From positions 15,210,063 through 15,274,062 of the forward strand of contig NC_039362.1 in the NCBI RefSeq assembly GCF_003573695.1: a stretch of DNA of 64,000 bases, written 5' to 3'. Positions 47,040-56,956 of the stretch are shown here, piece by piece. Source of the stretch: Papaver somniferum. Its lineage: Eukaryota; Streptophyta; Magnoliopsida; Ranunculales; Papaveraceae. The position numbers and the translations under genes were made by a program. Numbering within the stretch: the stretch's first letter is position 1; each line of letters starts with the position of its first letter. The notes under the pieces are model-generated. The model did no database searches, was not told the origin of the DNA, and worked only from the letters and a program-made list of their open reading frames with translations.

Positions 47040-49086
47040 CAACACATGTAAATGTTACAAGAGTATGTTACTACATACTCGTAGTATCAATACGGTGATA
47101 CTACATATTAATATGTACTGTACTAGTAGTAACAAAAATATCTTATTGTTACTAGTAAATTATGTAACTACTTTACTATACTAAACTAGTATACTAGTAT
47201 ACTACTATAGTATAGTATACTAGTAAACCAGTAGTAACTAGTACTAGTAGTAAAATATGTAGTATCAATACATAACCGTTTTTTTTTTTGATATGTAGTA
47301 TCAATACATAACATACTACATATCACTATGTAGTATCAATATATAACATACTACATGTCAATATGTAGTATCACTACATAACATATTACATATCAATATG
47401 TAGTATCAATATATAACATATTACTACTAATACTACATACTACATATGTTATTACTACATATTACATACTAGTTACTACTAGTATATTACATACTACATA
47501 TGTTATTACTACATAGTACATACTGGTTACTACTAATTACTAGTATACTACTAGTATACTATAATACATATCAATATATAACATACTGCATATCAATATG
47601 TAGTCAATATATAACATACTACATGTCAATACTACAAATCAATATATAACATACTAGATATCAATATGTAGTATCAATATATAACATACTACATATCAAT
47701 ATATAACATACTACATATGTTATTACTACATATTACATACTAGTTACTACTATCAATATGTAGTATCAATACATAACATACTACATATCAATATGTAGTA
47801 TAACATACTACATACTACATATATATAACATACTACATGTCAATATGTAGTATCAATACATAACATACTACATATCAATATGTAGTATCAATACATAACA
47901 TATTACTACTAGTATACTAGTTACTACTAATTCTACTAGTATACTAGTTACTACTAATATACTACATACTACATATGTTATTACTACATATTACATACTA
48001 GTTACTACTAGTATATTACATACTACATATGTTATTACTACATACTACATACTAGTTACTACTAATTACTACTAGTATACTACTAGTATGTACTACTAGT
48101 ATACTATACTACTAGTATGTACTACTAGTATACTATACTACATATCAATATATAACATACTACATATCTAACATACTACATATCAATATATAAAATACTA
48201 CATGTCAATATGTAGTATCACTACATAACATATTACATATCAATATGTAGTATCAATATATAACATATTACTACTAGTATACTACATACTACATATGTTA
48301 TTACTACATATTACATACTAGTTACTACTAGTATATTACATACTACATATGTTATTACTACATACTACATACTACATACTGGTTACTACTAATTACTACT
48401 AGTATACTAGTTACTACTAGTATACTATAATACATATCAATATGTAACATACTACATATCAATATGTAGTATCAATGTATAACATACTACATATCAATAT
48501 ATAACATACTACATGTCAATACTACATATCAATATATAACATACTAGATATCAATATGTAGTATCAACATATAACATACTACATATCAAACATAGTACAT
48601 ATCAATATATAACATACTACATATGTTATTACTACATACTACATACTAGTTACTACTATCAATATGTAGTATCAATACATAACATACTACATACTACATA
48701 TATATGACATACTACATGTCAATATGTAGTATCAATACATAACATACTACATATCAATATGTAGTATCAATACATAACATACTACTACTACTATACTAGT
48801 ATACTAGTTACTACTAATATACTACATACTACATATGTTATTAATACATATTACATACTAGTTACTACTAGTATATTGCATACTACATATGTTATTACTA
48901 CATACTAGTTACTACAACTTACTACTAGTATATACTACTAGTATACTATACTACGTATCAAACATACTACATATCAATATATAACATAATACATGTCAAT
49001 ATGTAGTATCAATACATAACATATACATATCAATATGTAGTATCAATACATAACATATTACTACTAGTAGATACTACTAGTATACT
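47040..49086. repeat. TA-rich tandem repeat array (left)
   Basis: About 2 kb of variants of TACTAGTATACTAG, ACATACTACATATGTTATTACT and CAATATGTAGTATCAATATATAAC. Higher-order blocks of a few hundred bases recur (for example near 47400, 47960, 48280). The reverse complements fill 57050-60060. Confidence 0.92.
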
Positions 49087-49095
49087 ATACTACAT

Positions 49096-50810
49096 CTAGG
49101 AATTACTAGTTAATCCACTATAGGAAGAACCGGTTACTGTGTAGTCCATCATCAGAAAACAATTACTTGCTGGTCCAAAAACATGCTTTTGGACCAGATT
49201 TTTTATTCTCTCGTCCAGCATACGTGCAAGGTGTTTTATGTGTATTTCATAAATGTCGTAATTGTCCCTCCGTCCAATCAATACCTAACATAAAAACACG
49301 TCAAGCATATTATTTTTATTTTTCAGATCTGAATCGATTAAGAAGAAGAAGACCGAGAGAAGATTTCATGAAGAAGAAGAACAAAGAAGAAGAAGAAGAC
49401 ATAATTCAATTGAAGAAGAAGAACAACAAAGAAGAACAAGATATCATTCCATTAATAGATCAGCGAAGAAAAAAAATAAAGAGATATGGATTTAATCAAT
49501 ATTGGGATTCTTAACTTTTTAATCTATTTCCTCGTCTGGATGTGTTATTCAACATTGAAAATGAAGGTAGTCCATTCAAAACTATATGATTTAGTTTATT
49601 AAAGTGAAGATTAATACTCCTTTCGTCTCCGGTTAGTTTTGATTTCAATTTTTTGTTAATTTTATCTTTGATCAAATTGTTTTGGGTTTTAGGTTCGTAT
49701 AAAAAAGATTGGGAGATTTTGTACGATCCTACAATAACCCAATTGTTTTTCTTTTTTTTGTACATATTTTCATTCAGAACATATTGAATCATCAACATTT
49801 TCCTTTTATACATATTTTCTTTCGGTACATATCAACATATATTGTTGGATCATCTACTCTTTTTTCTTTTGTACTTTTTTTTCTTCTGTACATATTTTCC
49901 TTGAGGAAATATTAATATGTATTGTTGTATCAATATGTATTATTGAATCATATACTTTTCCATTGATACACGTTTTTGTTCAGTACATATCAATATGTAT
50001 TATTGGATATGTATTGTTGGATCATCCACTCTTTTTATTTGGGTACGTATTTTTCTTTAGTACATATCAATATGTAGTGTTGGATCATCTACTCTTTTTT
50101 TCTTTTGTGCTCTTTTCCCCTCAGTACATGGTTTCCATGAGTACATATCAACATGTACTATTAGATCAATATGTACTGTTGAATCATACTTTTTCCTTCA
50201 ATACATATTTTCCTTCGGTACATATCAATATGTATTGTTGATCAATATGTACAATTGGATCTTCTACTCTTTATTTTTCTTTGTACTCTCTTCTTCTACT
50301 GTGGTATTTGTGTATTCTTTGTATTCTTCGATCTTGTTTTTACCAGGATTCACCAAATATAAATTTCTCCATGGTTTTAGTAAAATAGGGTTTTCTTCAA
50401 TCTTTTTTCAATATGTATTATTGATCAATATGTACAGTTTGATGAGTTTGTTTGATTTTTTTGTTTGTCGGTTTGATGATTTTCTTTTTAACATTTCAGT
50501 TTGTTTGGTTGGTTTGAAAATTTGATTTTTCATTTTGATTATTTTTGCTCTAAACCTAATCATATTTTAGTTTATTTTTGCTGTTTTGATTTTGCAGTTT
50601 TCATTACTGTTGATCGAGAAGAAAGAACGAAGAAGTTGTAGAGAAGAATAAAGAAGGAAGTAGTGGGAGGAAACGGTTAAAGCGTGAGTGAGGATAGCCT
50701 GGTAACTTTACATATGTTTAAACCTTTTTGGACTAAAGGATAAATGTTTAATCCCGCTGGACTAACCACTAAACCGGGTCGGGTTTAGTGGACTAAACAG
50801 GAAATCCCTC
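49096..50810 (+). mobile_element. Nested element B of the same family, with unique interior
   Basis: CTAGGAATTACTAG at the left and AACAGGAAATCCCTC at the right are flanked by a perfect 9-bp duplication ATACTACAT (49087-49095 and 50811-50819). Nine bases would suit a Mutator-like transposase, though that 9-mer is common in the array. The interior has a Lys/Glu-rich low-complexity frame (49330-49514) and a degenerate minisatellite of ACATATCAATATGTATTGTT units (49770-50270). Confidence 0.68.
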
Positions 50811-50819
50811 ATACTACAT

Positions 50820-51110
50820 ATCAATATATAACATACTACATATCAATATGTAGTATCAATATATAACATACTACATATCAATATATAACATACTACATGT
50901 CAATATGTAGTATCAATACATAACATATTACTACTAGTATACTACATACTACATATGTTATTACTACATACTACATACTAGTTATTACTAGTATATTACA
51001 TACTACATATGTTATTACTACATACTAATTACTACTAGTATACAAGTATACTACATATGTAATATGTAGTAACATATGTATTATTATACGTAATGTTATA
51101 TACTAGGGTT
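50820..51110. repeat. TA-rich tandem repeat array (right remainder of element A)
   Basis: The same repeat types as 47040-49086 continue after nested element B, up to the TAGTCC-containing right end of element A. Confidence 0.88.
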
Positions 51111-51225
51111 AGTAGAGTAAATTTACTCTTTTCAAAACTTTTTTGGACTAGGGAGTAAATATTTTTTGGCGCTGGACTAGCCAGTAACCCGGGTCGGGTT
51201 TTCTGGACTAAACAATAAATCCCTC

Positions 51226-51389
51226 CTTTAGTGAATGTTTGAAATGAGTATTTATAAACACTGGATCATAACGGTGAAAACAAGATTTTGATTGACTACA
51301 TAATTCCAACAATTTCTGAACTGGCAGTCTACTTAGTATATCACATATTACGTCATGTGGTAGTCCAGGTACATTCCGACCATCCATAG
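51226..51389 (-). pseudogene. F-box protein, N-terminal exon (F-box motif)
   Basis: On the minus strand an acceptor-like GTGGTTTCAG is followed by CT and ATG (51387). The peptide is MDGRNVPGLPHDVICDILSR, then LPVQKLLELCSQSKSC and INTHFKHSLK, a clear F-box (LPxDxIxxILxRLP, VK/QxL). It ends where element A begins. Together with 46333-46848 it would give a typical F-box protein lacking only the few codons around the insertion. F-box proteins recruit targets to SCF complexes through SKP1. Confidence 0.82.
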
Positions 51390-51539
51390 CTGAAACCACA
51401 TGAAATCATTTTATGAGAAAACAGCAAAGGAAATTAAGTTTCAAGAATCATATGCAAGCATGTTTGGAGGTCTCAAGCTTTTCCCTGTCCAGTCGGATTT
51501 GTTAGTAACCAGAAGTCAAGTTAAGATGGGAAACTAATT

Positions 51540-52296
51540 CTGAGTTGTAAAAGTCGTAAGGCGGGTGTCAGGCGGCTGAGTAGCGCCTAGCGCCTGGAGA
51601 GACTAGTCGACCTAGTCGTCGACTAGTCGGAGATTAGTCGGGGAAAAATTAATGCATACATAATATTACCAAGAGATGGAGGGATAAATAAACCATGTAC
51701 TAAATAGATATATGATTCAATAATCCTTAAGATTTGCTACTTAAACTCACTACTTTTATTACTCACTGCTCTTAAGTTTCTAAATACCTTAAACAACAAC
51801 ACAACCTAAGTTACGAATTAAAAACTAAAACTTAAATAGTCTTATTAGATTTAGAGTTCAATATCTTCTTCTCCTTCATTGCCAGTCCACTGTGTCTTCA
51901 GCATCACCACCAATTATCCCATCTAATTCAACATCGGCATCGTCTTCTCTTGTGTTGGAAGAAGCCATTTTCGAAAAACTCTAAAGAGATGAAGAACAGG
52001 GATGAAGAAGAAGAAGAACAGAGAGAATAAGGGGAGAAGAAGAAATTATATAAAGAGAAGGACCATGGAAGATAAGGAAACCCTAGGCCTAGGGTTAACT
52101 TGGGCTAATTTTCCTAGTGGGCTAATTTTCTTAGTGGGATAATTCAAAAAATCGGCGCATATTTATCAGAATATCGGTCAAAGTCGGTAAAATCCGGTCA
52201 AAATCGCCGCCTAGGCGGTGAAACACCTAATTCAAAAAATCGGTAAAAATTTAGGCTACGCCTAGTCGTGCCAAGGCGCCGCCTTTTATAACTCAG
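51540..52296. mobile_element. MITE-like element, CTGAGTTRTAAAAG inverted ends
   Basis: The ends CTGAGTTGTAAAAG and (reverse complement) CTGAGTTATAAAAG are inverted repeats with GGCG-rich subterminal parts (GCGCCTAGCGCC left, GGCGCCGCC right). Flanks GAAACTAA (51530) and GAAACTAT (52297) match at seven of eight bases, as for a hAT-type duplication. Length is about 757 bp, so it is non-autonomous. Confidence 0.65.
51876..51968 (-). pseudogene. 30-codon ORF inside the MITE, possible transposase start
   Basis: Minus-strand MASSNTREDDADVELDGIIG continues to a stop at 51876. An upstream purine-rich leader suggests a former 5' coding end of a parent transposase. It is too short to assign. Confidence 0.3.
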
Positions 52297-52661
52297 GAAA
52301 CTATATAGGATATAAACAATACATATTGACACAAATAATAAATCTGATTTGTAATCAGGTTTGATCCTCTACCGCATCTGTGCGCACACAACATATATAT
52401 ATATACAGATTGACACAAGTAACAAATCGGGTCCGAATGTATCGGTAAGTGAAGATATTACTAATTAACCACGTAAAAATTAAGCAAATCAATAATGAGA
52501 TTATTATCAGTTAAAATCGAGCATTATGCTATATGTGCTGATGACCCTTTATTTACTAATTAATTAAGTTCTAAAGAAATTTAAATGAGAAATAAAATCA
52601 TCAAAATATTTAAAAAATAAAGACAGAAAAAGAGAGAGAGAGAAAAAGAAAAAGAACCTTA
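52297..52661 (-). other. Probable intron sequence upstream of the F-box exon
   Basis: AT-rich with no ORF. On the minus strand it begins at a good donor (AAGG/GTAAGG at about 52662) and, past the MITE, reaches the acceptor at 51390. Contains a (AG)n tract near 52630. Confidence 0.45.
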
Positions 52662-52669
52662 CCCTTGAT

Positions 52670-52965
52670 TGTTGGTTAAACTTCAACATAGAAGTCACTA
52701 ACAAGCTGGTTAGGACAAGATTAGGAAATTGATGTAATCCTAAGGGAATTAGAAGTCATCTAGTTCTAAGAAAAGGAAAGACATGTAATAAGGTAATAGG
52801 ACTAGGAAAAAGAATTCATAGTTCTATATATATACACGATCACCAAAGTTGTGGTTGATCATACGAGCAAGATTAGAGCTTGTGTTTAGTTTTGAGAGAT
52901 TTTATAAACATCAATAAAGAGAGTTGTCTTTATATAAGCTAAGTTTCATCTTGCAGTTGCCATTA
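52670..52965 (+). repeat. Copia 5' LTR (296 bp)
   Basis: TGTTGGTTAAAC...TGCCATTA. A TATATATA run near 52825 is the promoter candidate. It ends CATTA; the end is set by the second LTR and the TTGAT duplication. Confidence 0.92.
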
Positions 52966-52967
52966 AT

Positions 52968-52979
52968 TGGTATCAGAGC
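52968..52979 (+). other. Primer binding site, initiator Met tRNA
   Basis: TGGTATCAGAGC lies two bases after the LTR. Confidence 0.92.
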
Positions 52980-52992
52980 TTGTTTCTGAGCC

Positions 52993-53946
52993 ATGGCAAA
53001 GGAACCCACCATTGTGGGTGCAAAACAGTTCACGCCACCATCAATACAAGTTCCAATCCTCAACGCCACAAACTACACAGTATGGGCCATGAGAATGAAG
53101 GTACTGATGAAAATCTACAAAGTTTGGAAACAATTGATCCTGGTACATTGGACCCAGACAAAAACAATGTTGCCATTGGATTACTCTTTCAAGCAATACC
53201 AGAATGTCTTGTTCTACAAGTTGGTGACAGGAAACTTCAAAGAAAATTTGGATGCAATAAAGGCACGTAATCTCGGAGCTGATCGAGTTAAAGAAGCCCG
53301 TCTGCAAACCTTAATGTCTGAATTTGAAAGAGTGAAGATGAAAGACACTGATACTATTGATAGCTTTGCAGGAAAGCTATCAGAGATAGCCTCAAAAGCT
53401 GCGTCACTTGGACAATCCATTGATGAAGATAAACTGGTAAAGAAGTTTCTCAATAGTTTACCAAGATCCAAGTATATTCATCTCATAGCTTCTCTCGAAC
53501 AAGTCTTAGATTTAAAGAAGACTAGCTATGAAGATATAATTGGAAGATTGAAAGCATATGAAGAGAGAATCCTTGATGAAGAAAACAATGGAGAAACTCA
53601 AGGAAAACTCTTGTACACAAACTCTTACCAAAAAAACTCTGCGACAAGAGGAAGAGGTCGTGGAAGAGGTGGTAGAGTAAACAGAGGCCGAGGAAGGGGA
53701 GGAAGGTTTAACTCACAAGATAGAACAACAAGTCAGAATGATCAAAACCAAGGGAAAGAAAAGAAGGATAGATCAAACATTATTTGTTACAGATGTGATA
53801 AACCAGGACACTTATCCTCTGTATGCCCTGAAAGAATACAAAAGATGGAAGAAGCAAACAAGAATGAAACAAGGGAAGCAGATAAAGCTCTTTTCATGCA
53901 CGAAGTTGTATTCTTAAACGAAGGGAAACTAATACCAAAGAACTAA
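52993..53946 (+). CDS. Copia gag
   Basis: A 317-codon ORF from an ATG 14 bases after the primer site. It contains LNATNYTVWAMRMKV, then RLQTLMSEFERVKMKDTDTI, KLVKKFLNSLP, SYEDIIGRLKAYEERI, an Arg/Gly-rich stretch, and a zinc knuckle CYRCDKPGHLSSVC (C-x2-C-x4-H-x4-C). Between about 53120 and 53245 the family-like reading (TIDPGTLDPDKNNVAIGLLF, AIPECLVLQVGD) lies in the other frame (52980 start). Two compensating indels therefore scramble about 40 residues but keep the ORF open. Stop TAA at 53944. Confidence 0.9.
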   Translation: MAKEPTIVGAKQFTPPSIQVPILNATNYTVWAMRMKVLMKIYKVWKQLILVHWTQTKTMLPLDYSFKQYQNVLFYKLVTGNFKENLDAIKARNLGADRVKEARLQTLMSEFERVKMKDTDTIDSFAGKLSEIASKAASLGQSIDEDKLVKKFLNSLPRSKYIHLIASLEQVLDLKKTSYEDIIGRLKAYEERILDEENNGETQGKLLYTNSYQKNSATRGRGRGRGGRVNRGRGRGGRFNSQDRTTSQNDQNQGKEKKDRSNIICYRCDKPGHLSSVCPERIQKMEEANKNETREADKALFMHEVVFLNEGKLIPKN

Positions 53947-55260
53947 GAATCAAAGGATGGAGAAGAAGGAATCTGGTATTTAGATAATGGAGCCAGCAAT
54001 CACATGACTGGTAAGAGACACTACTTTTCTGAACTCAATGAGAAAATCAAAGGACAAGTGAAGTTTGGGGATGGATCTTCTGTAGAAATTGAAGGGAAAG
54101 GATCAATTTTATTTCAGAGCAAGACCGGAGAACAGAAGCTTGTCACAAACATCTACTTCATCCCAAACTTACAAAGCAACATTCTAAGTTTAGGACAAGC
54201 TACAGAAGTTGGATGTGATGTTAGAATGCGACAAGATTATCTAACAGTTCATGACCCAAGTGGAAAACTTTTAGTTAGAGTCTCACGCTCACAGAATAGA
54301 CTCTACAAGATAAGTCTCATGATTGGAAGGCCATTGTGTCTGAATATGAGACTGGAAGATCAGACATGGAAGTGGCACGTAAGGTTAGGACACATAAGTT
54401 TCAGAACCTTAAAGGCAATGTCTCAGAACAAGATGGTTCAAGGACTACCAAAGATAAATGATGAAGCAAAAATCTGTGAATCATGTTTAGTTGGGAAACA
54501 AACTCGTCAAGGTTTCCCAAAATCAACAACATTCAGAGCCTCAAAGCCAGTAGGGCTTCTTCATGCTGATTTATGTGGTCCTATTACACCACAAACCCTT
54601 GCAAATAACAAATACATATTTGTTATTATAGATGACTTCTCAAGATATATGTGGTCTATTCTTATGAAAGAAAAGAGTGAAGCATTTGACAGATTCAAAG
54701 CTTTCAGAAATCTGATAGAAAAAGAGTTAAAAGAGGAGGTCAAAAATGCTTAGAACTGATAGAGGAGGAGAGTTCACTTCCTTAGAGTTCAACAAGTTCT
54801 GTGAGTCAAATGGAATCAAAAGGCAACTCACAACACCATATACACCACAACAAAACGGAGTGGTGGAGAGGAGAAACAGGACTCTAATGGATATGACAAG
54901 AAGTTCTTTAAAGGCTATGCAGGTACCTAATTATCTATGGGGATAAGCTGTACGACACTCCACATACCTAATAAACAGGATACCTACGAAAGCTCTGAAA
55001 GACATGACTCCATATGAAAGTTTGCAAAATAGAAAACCAAACATAGATCATTTAAGAGTGTTTGGTTGCAAATCATACGCAAAAGTTGATTCTGCAACTC
55101 TTAAGAAACTGGATGATCGATCTCAGACTCTTGTACATCTAGGAATTGAGCCTGGATCCAAAGCTTACAGATTATTCAATCCAACAACGAAAAGAGTAAT
55201 AGTGAGTCGAGATGTGGTATTCGATGAAAAAGCAAACTGGAATACAAAGTTAGATCAAAT
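53947..55260 (+). pseudogene. Copia protease and integrase, interrupted
   Basis: The protease site WYLDNGASNHMTG directly follows the gag stop. The pre-integrase zinc region reads WHVRLGHISFRTLKAM, CESCLVGKQ. The integrase core has D in LLHADLCGPI, D in LRTDRGGEF and E in GVVERRNRT. Breaks: a shift near 54745 and a stop at about 54945. The end reads VFGCKSYAKV, SRDVVFDE. The gag TAA and these breaks prevent a single polyprotein. Confidence 0.88.
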
Positions 55261-56332
55261 CTTAAGAGAAACCGGATTTGTTATGTGCTCTAAAGAAACA
55301 TCAGTATACATAAGAGAAGAAAAAGGAACGCTCTTGTGATTGCAGTCTATGTAGATGATCTATTTTTGACTGGCAACTCCCTTAAGGTGATCAATGAGTT
55401 CAAGAGAGAAATGTCATCAAAGTTTGAGATGTCAGACCTCGGAAAACTCACTTATTACCTTGGCATAGAAGTCCATCAAGGAGTAGATGGGATTCAGATT
55501 AAACAAGAATCTTATGCAAGGAGAATTCTGAAAGAAGCAGGACTTGAAACTTGTAATCCAACTAAGATACCAATGGAGTTTGGACTTAAAGTTTTAAAGG
55601 CACAAGAAGAAGCTGAGATTGATCTAACGAGTTATAGAAGAAATTATTGGATGCCTAAGATACTTATTACACACAAGACCATATTTGGCTTTCTCTGTGG
55701 GAGTAGCAAGCCGTTATATGCAGAGTCCACGCAAGTCTCATGGTGATGTAATAAAGCAGATATTGAGATATCTAAGAGGAACAATCAGCTGTGGATTGAA
55801 GTATGATAGAGGAGGATCAAAAGGAATTGTTGGGTATAGTGACAGCAGTCATAATATTGACCAAGATGATGGAAAAGGTACAACTGGTCATATATTTTAT
55901 CTAGGTGAAGCACCTATTACATGGTGTTCACATAAGCAAGACATTGTAGCCCTGTCATCCTGTGAATCTGAGTTTATGGCTGCAACAGAAGCAGCTAAAC
56001 AATCAATATGGCTTCAAGAATTATTGGGTGAAATCAAAGGAAGAGAACCTGAAAAAGTTCTCATCAAGATTGATAATAAGTCTGCAATTGCACTCACTAA
56101 AAATCCAGTGTTTCATGGGAAGACGAAACACATTCACAAAAGGTATCATTTCATACTAGAATGCATCGAGAAGGAGGTCATTAACGTTGAACACATACCA
56201 GGAACTGAGCAGAAAGCAGATATATTGACAAAGGCATTAGCTCGGATCAAGTTTGAAGAAATGAGACAATTGATTGGCGTACAAGATTTTTCACAAGCAC
56301 AATTGAAGCTTAAGGGGGAGAATGTTGGTTAA
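55261..56332 (+). pseudogene. Copia RT C-terminal part and RNase H
   Basis: RT begins only at GFVMCSKETSVYIRE, followed by AVYVDDLFLTGNS with the catalytic YVDD. The whole palm N-terminus expected after VFDE is missing, a deletion of several hundred bases near 55255. SKFEMSDLGKLTYYLGIEV follows. After shifts near 55700, RNase H is intact: GYSDSSHNIDQDDGK, LSSCESEFMAATEA, IKIDNKSAIALTKNP, then HIPGTEQKADILTK. The stop at 56332 lies in the 3' LTR. Confidence 0.87.
56312..56322 (+). other. Copia polypurine tract
   Basis: AAGGGGGAGAA directly precedes the 3' LTR, the usual plus-strand primer of plant copia elements. Confidence 0.85.
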
Positions 56333-56618
56333 ACTTCAACATAGAAGTCACTAACAAGCTGGTTAGGACAAGATTAGGAAATTGATGTAATCCTAAGGGA
56401 ATTAGAAGTCATCTAGTTCTAAGAAAAGGAAAGACATGTAATAAGGTAATAGGAATAGGAAAAGGAATTCATAGTTCTATATATATATACGATCACCAAA
56501 GTTGTGGTTGATCATACGAGCAAGATTAGAGCTTGTGTTTAGTTTTGAGAGATTTTCTAAACATCAATAAAGAGAGTTGTCTTTATATAAGCTAAGTTTC
56601 ATCTTGCAGCTGCCATTA
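56323..56618 (+). repeat. Copia 3' LTR (296 bp)
   Basis: Same length as the 5' LTR, with about six substitutions; followed by TTGAT. Confidence 0.93.
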
Positions 56619-56930
56619 TTGATTTCCGTTGGGATTTGGCTCTGGTTTTCATCAGGTTGAAGTTGTTGTTGTTGTTTTTCATCAGAACCGTTCAAATGAG
56701 TATAAGTACCATTGTTATCAGTCGAATCAGCACTATTCGAGGGTTTATCATCTTCATCAGTAGATGTAATACCATAACCTTTAACTTTCCCACAAACTTT
56801 CTTATGCTCTCTTCTTTTTCTAGCACTTGGACGCCGATTTGCATACGGCCAGTCACATTTCGAACATTTTTTTTGTCCACCTCCTACTCCGTGACTAGCC
56901 GCCGTCGTCGCTGCTGTTTTTCCGTTGCAT
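56619..56930 (-). pseudogene. First exon of a host gene with a CxxC...HxxxxC zinc-binding motif
   Basis: The minus-strand frame reads ASHGVGGGQKKCSKCDWPYA, then NRRPSARKRREHKKVCGKV, followed by an Asp/Ser/Gln-rich tail (NSADSTDNNG, EKQQQQLQ). The motif C-x2-C-x16-H-x3-C with PSA..RR.HKK.CG recalls the N-terminus of a plant protein family of unknown role with a single C2HC-like finger. The ATG at 56930 is out of frame with it, so an indel near the start is likely. The exon runs into the copia insertion and, across it, reaches AAGG/GTAAGG at 52661, a good donor site. Confidence 0.6.
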
Positions 56931-56956
56931 TGTAGAAGAAGAAAGAAAATTAAAAA

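Larger units (their letters stand above)
46849..51225 (+). mobile_element. TA-satellite-filled DNA transposon-like element A
   Basis: The left end GTAGGAATTACTGGCTAGTCC and the right end (reverse complement GAGGGATTTATTGTTTAGTCC) form an imperfect terminal inverted repeat with repeated internal TAGTCCA blocks. The interior is almost entirely TAGTATAC and ATACATATCAATATGTAG-type repeats plus nested element B. The element lies between the two halves of the F-box coding region. No transposase and no clear target duplication were found. Confidence 0.72.
52670..56618 (+). mobile_element. Ty1/copia retrotransposon with 296-bp LTRs
   Basis: Two LTRs of exactly 296 bp (52670-52965 and 56323-56618) differ at about six positions. 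Direct 5-bp duplications TTGAT flank it (52665-52669 and 56619-56623). A Met-tRNA primer site (52968), gag, protease, integrase, a deleted RT, RNase H and a purine tract are in order. The RT deletion, stops and frameshifts make it non-autonomous, although the insertion is recent. Confidence 0.93.
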
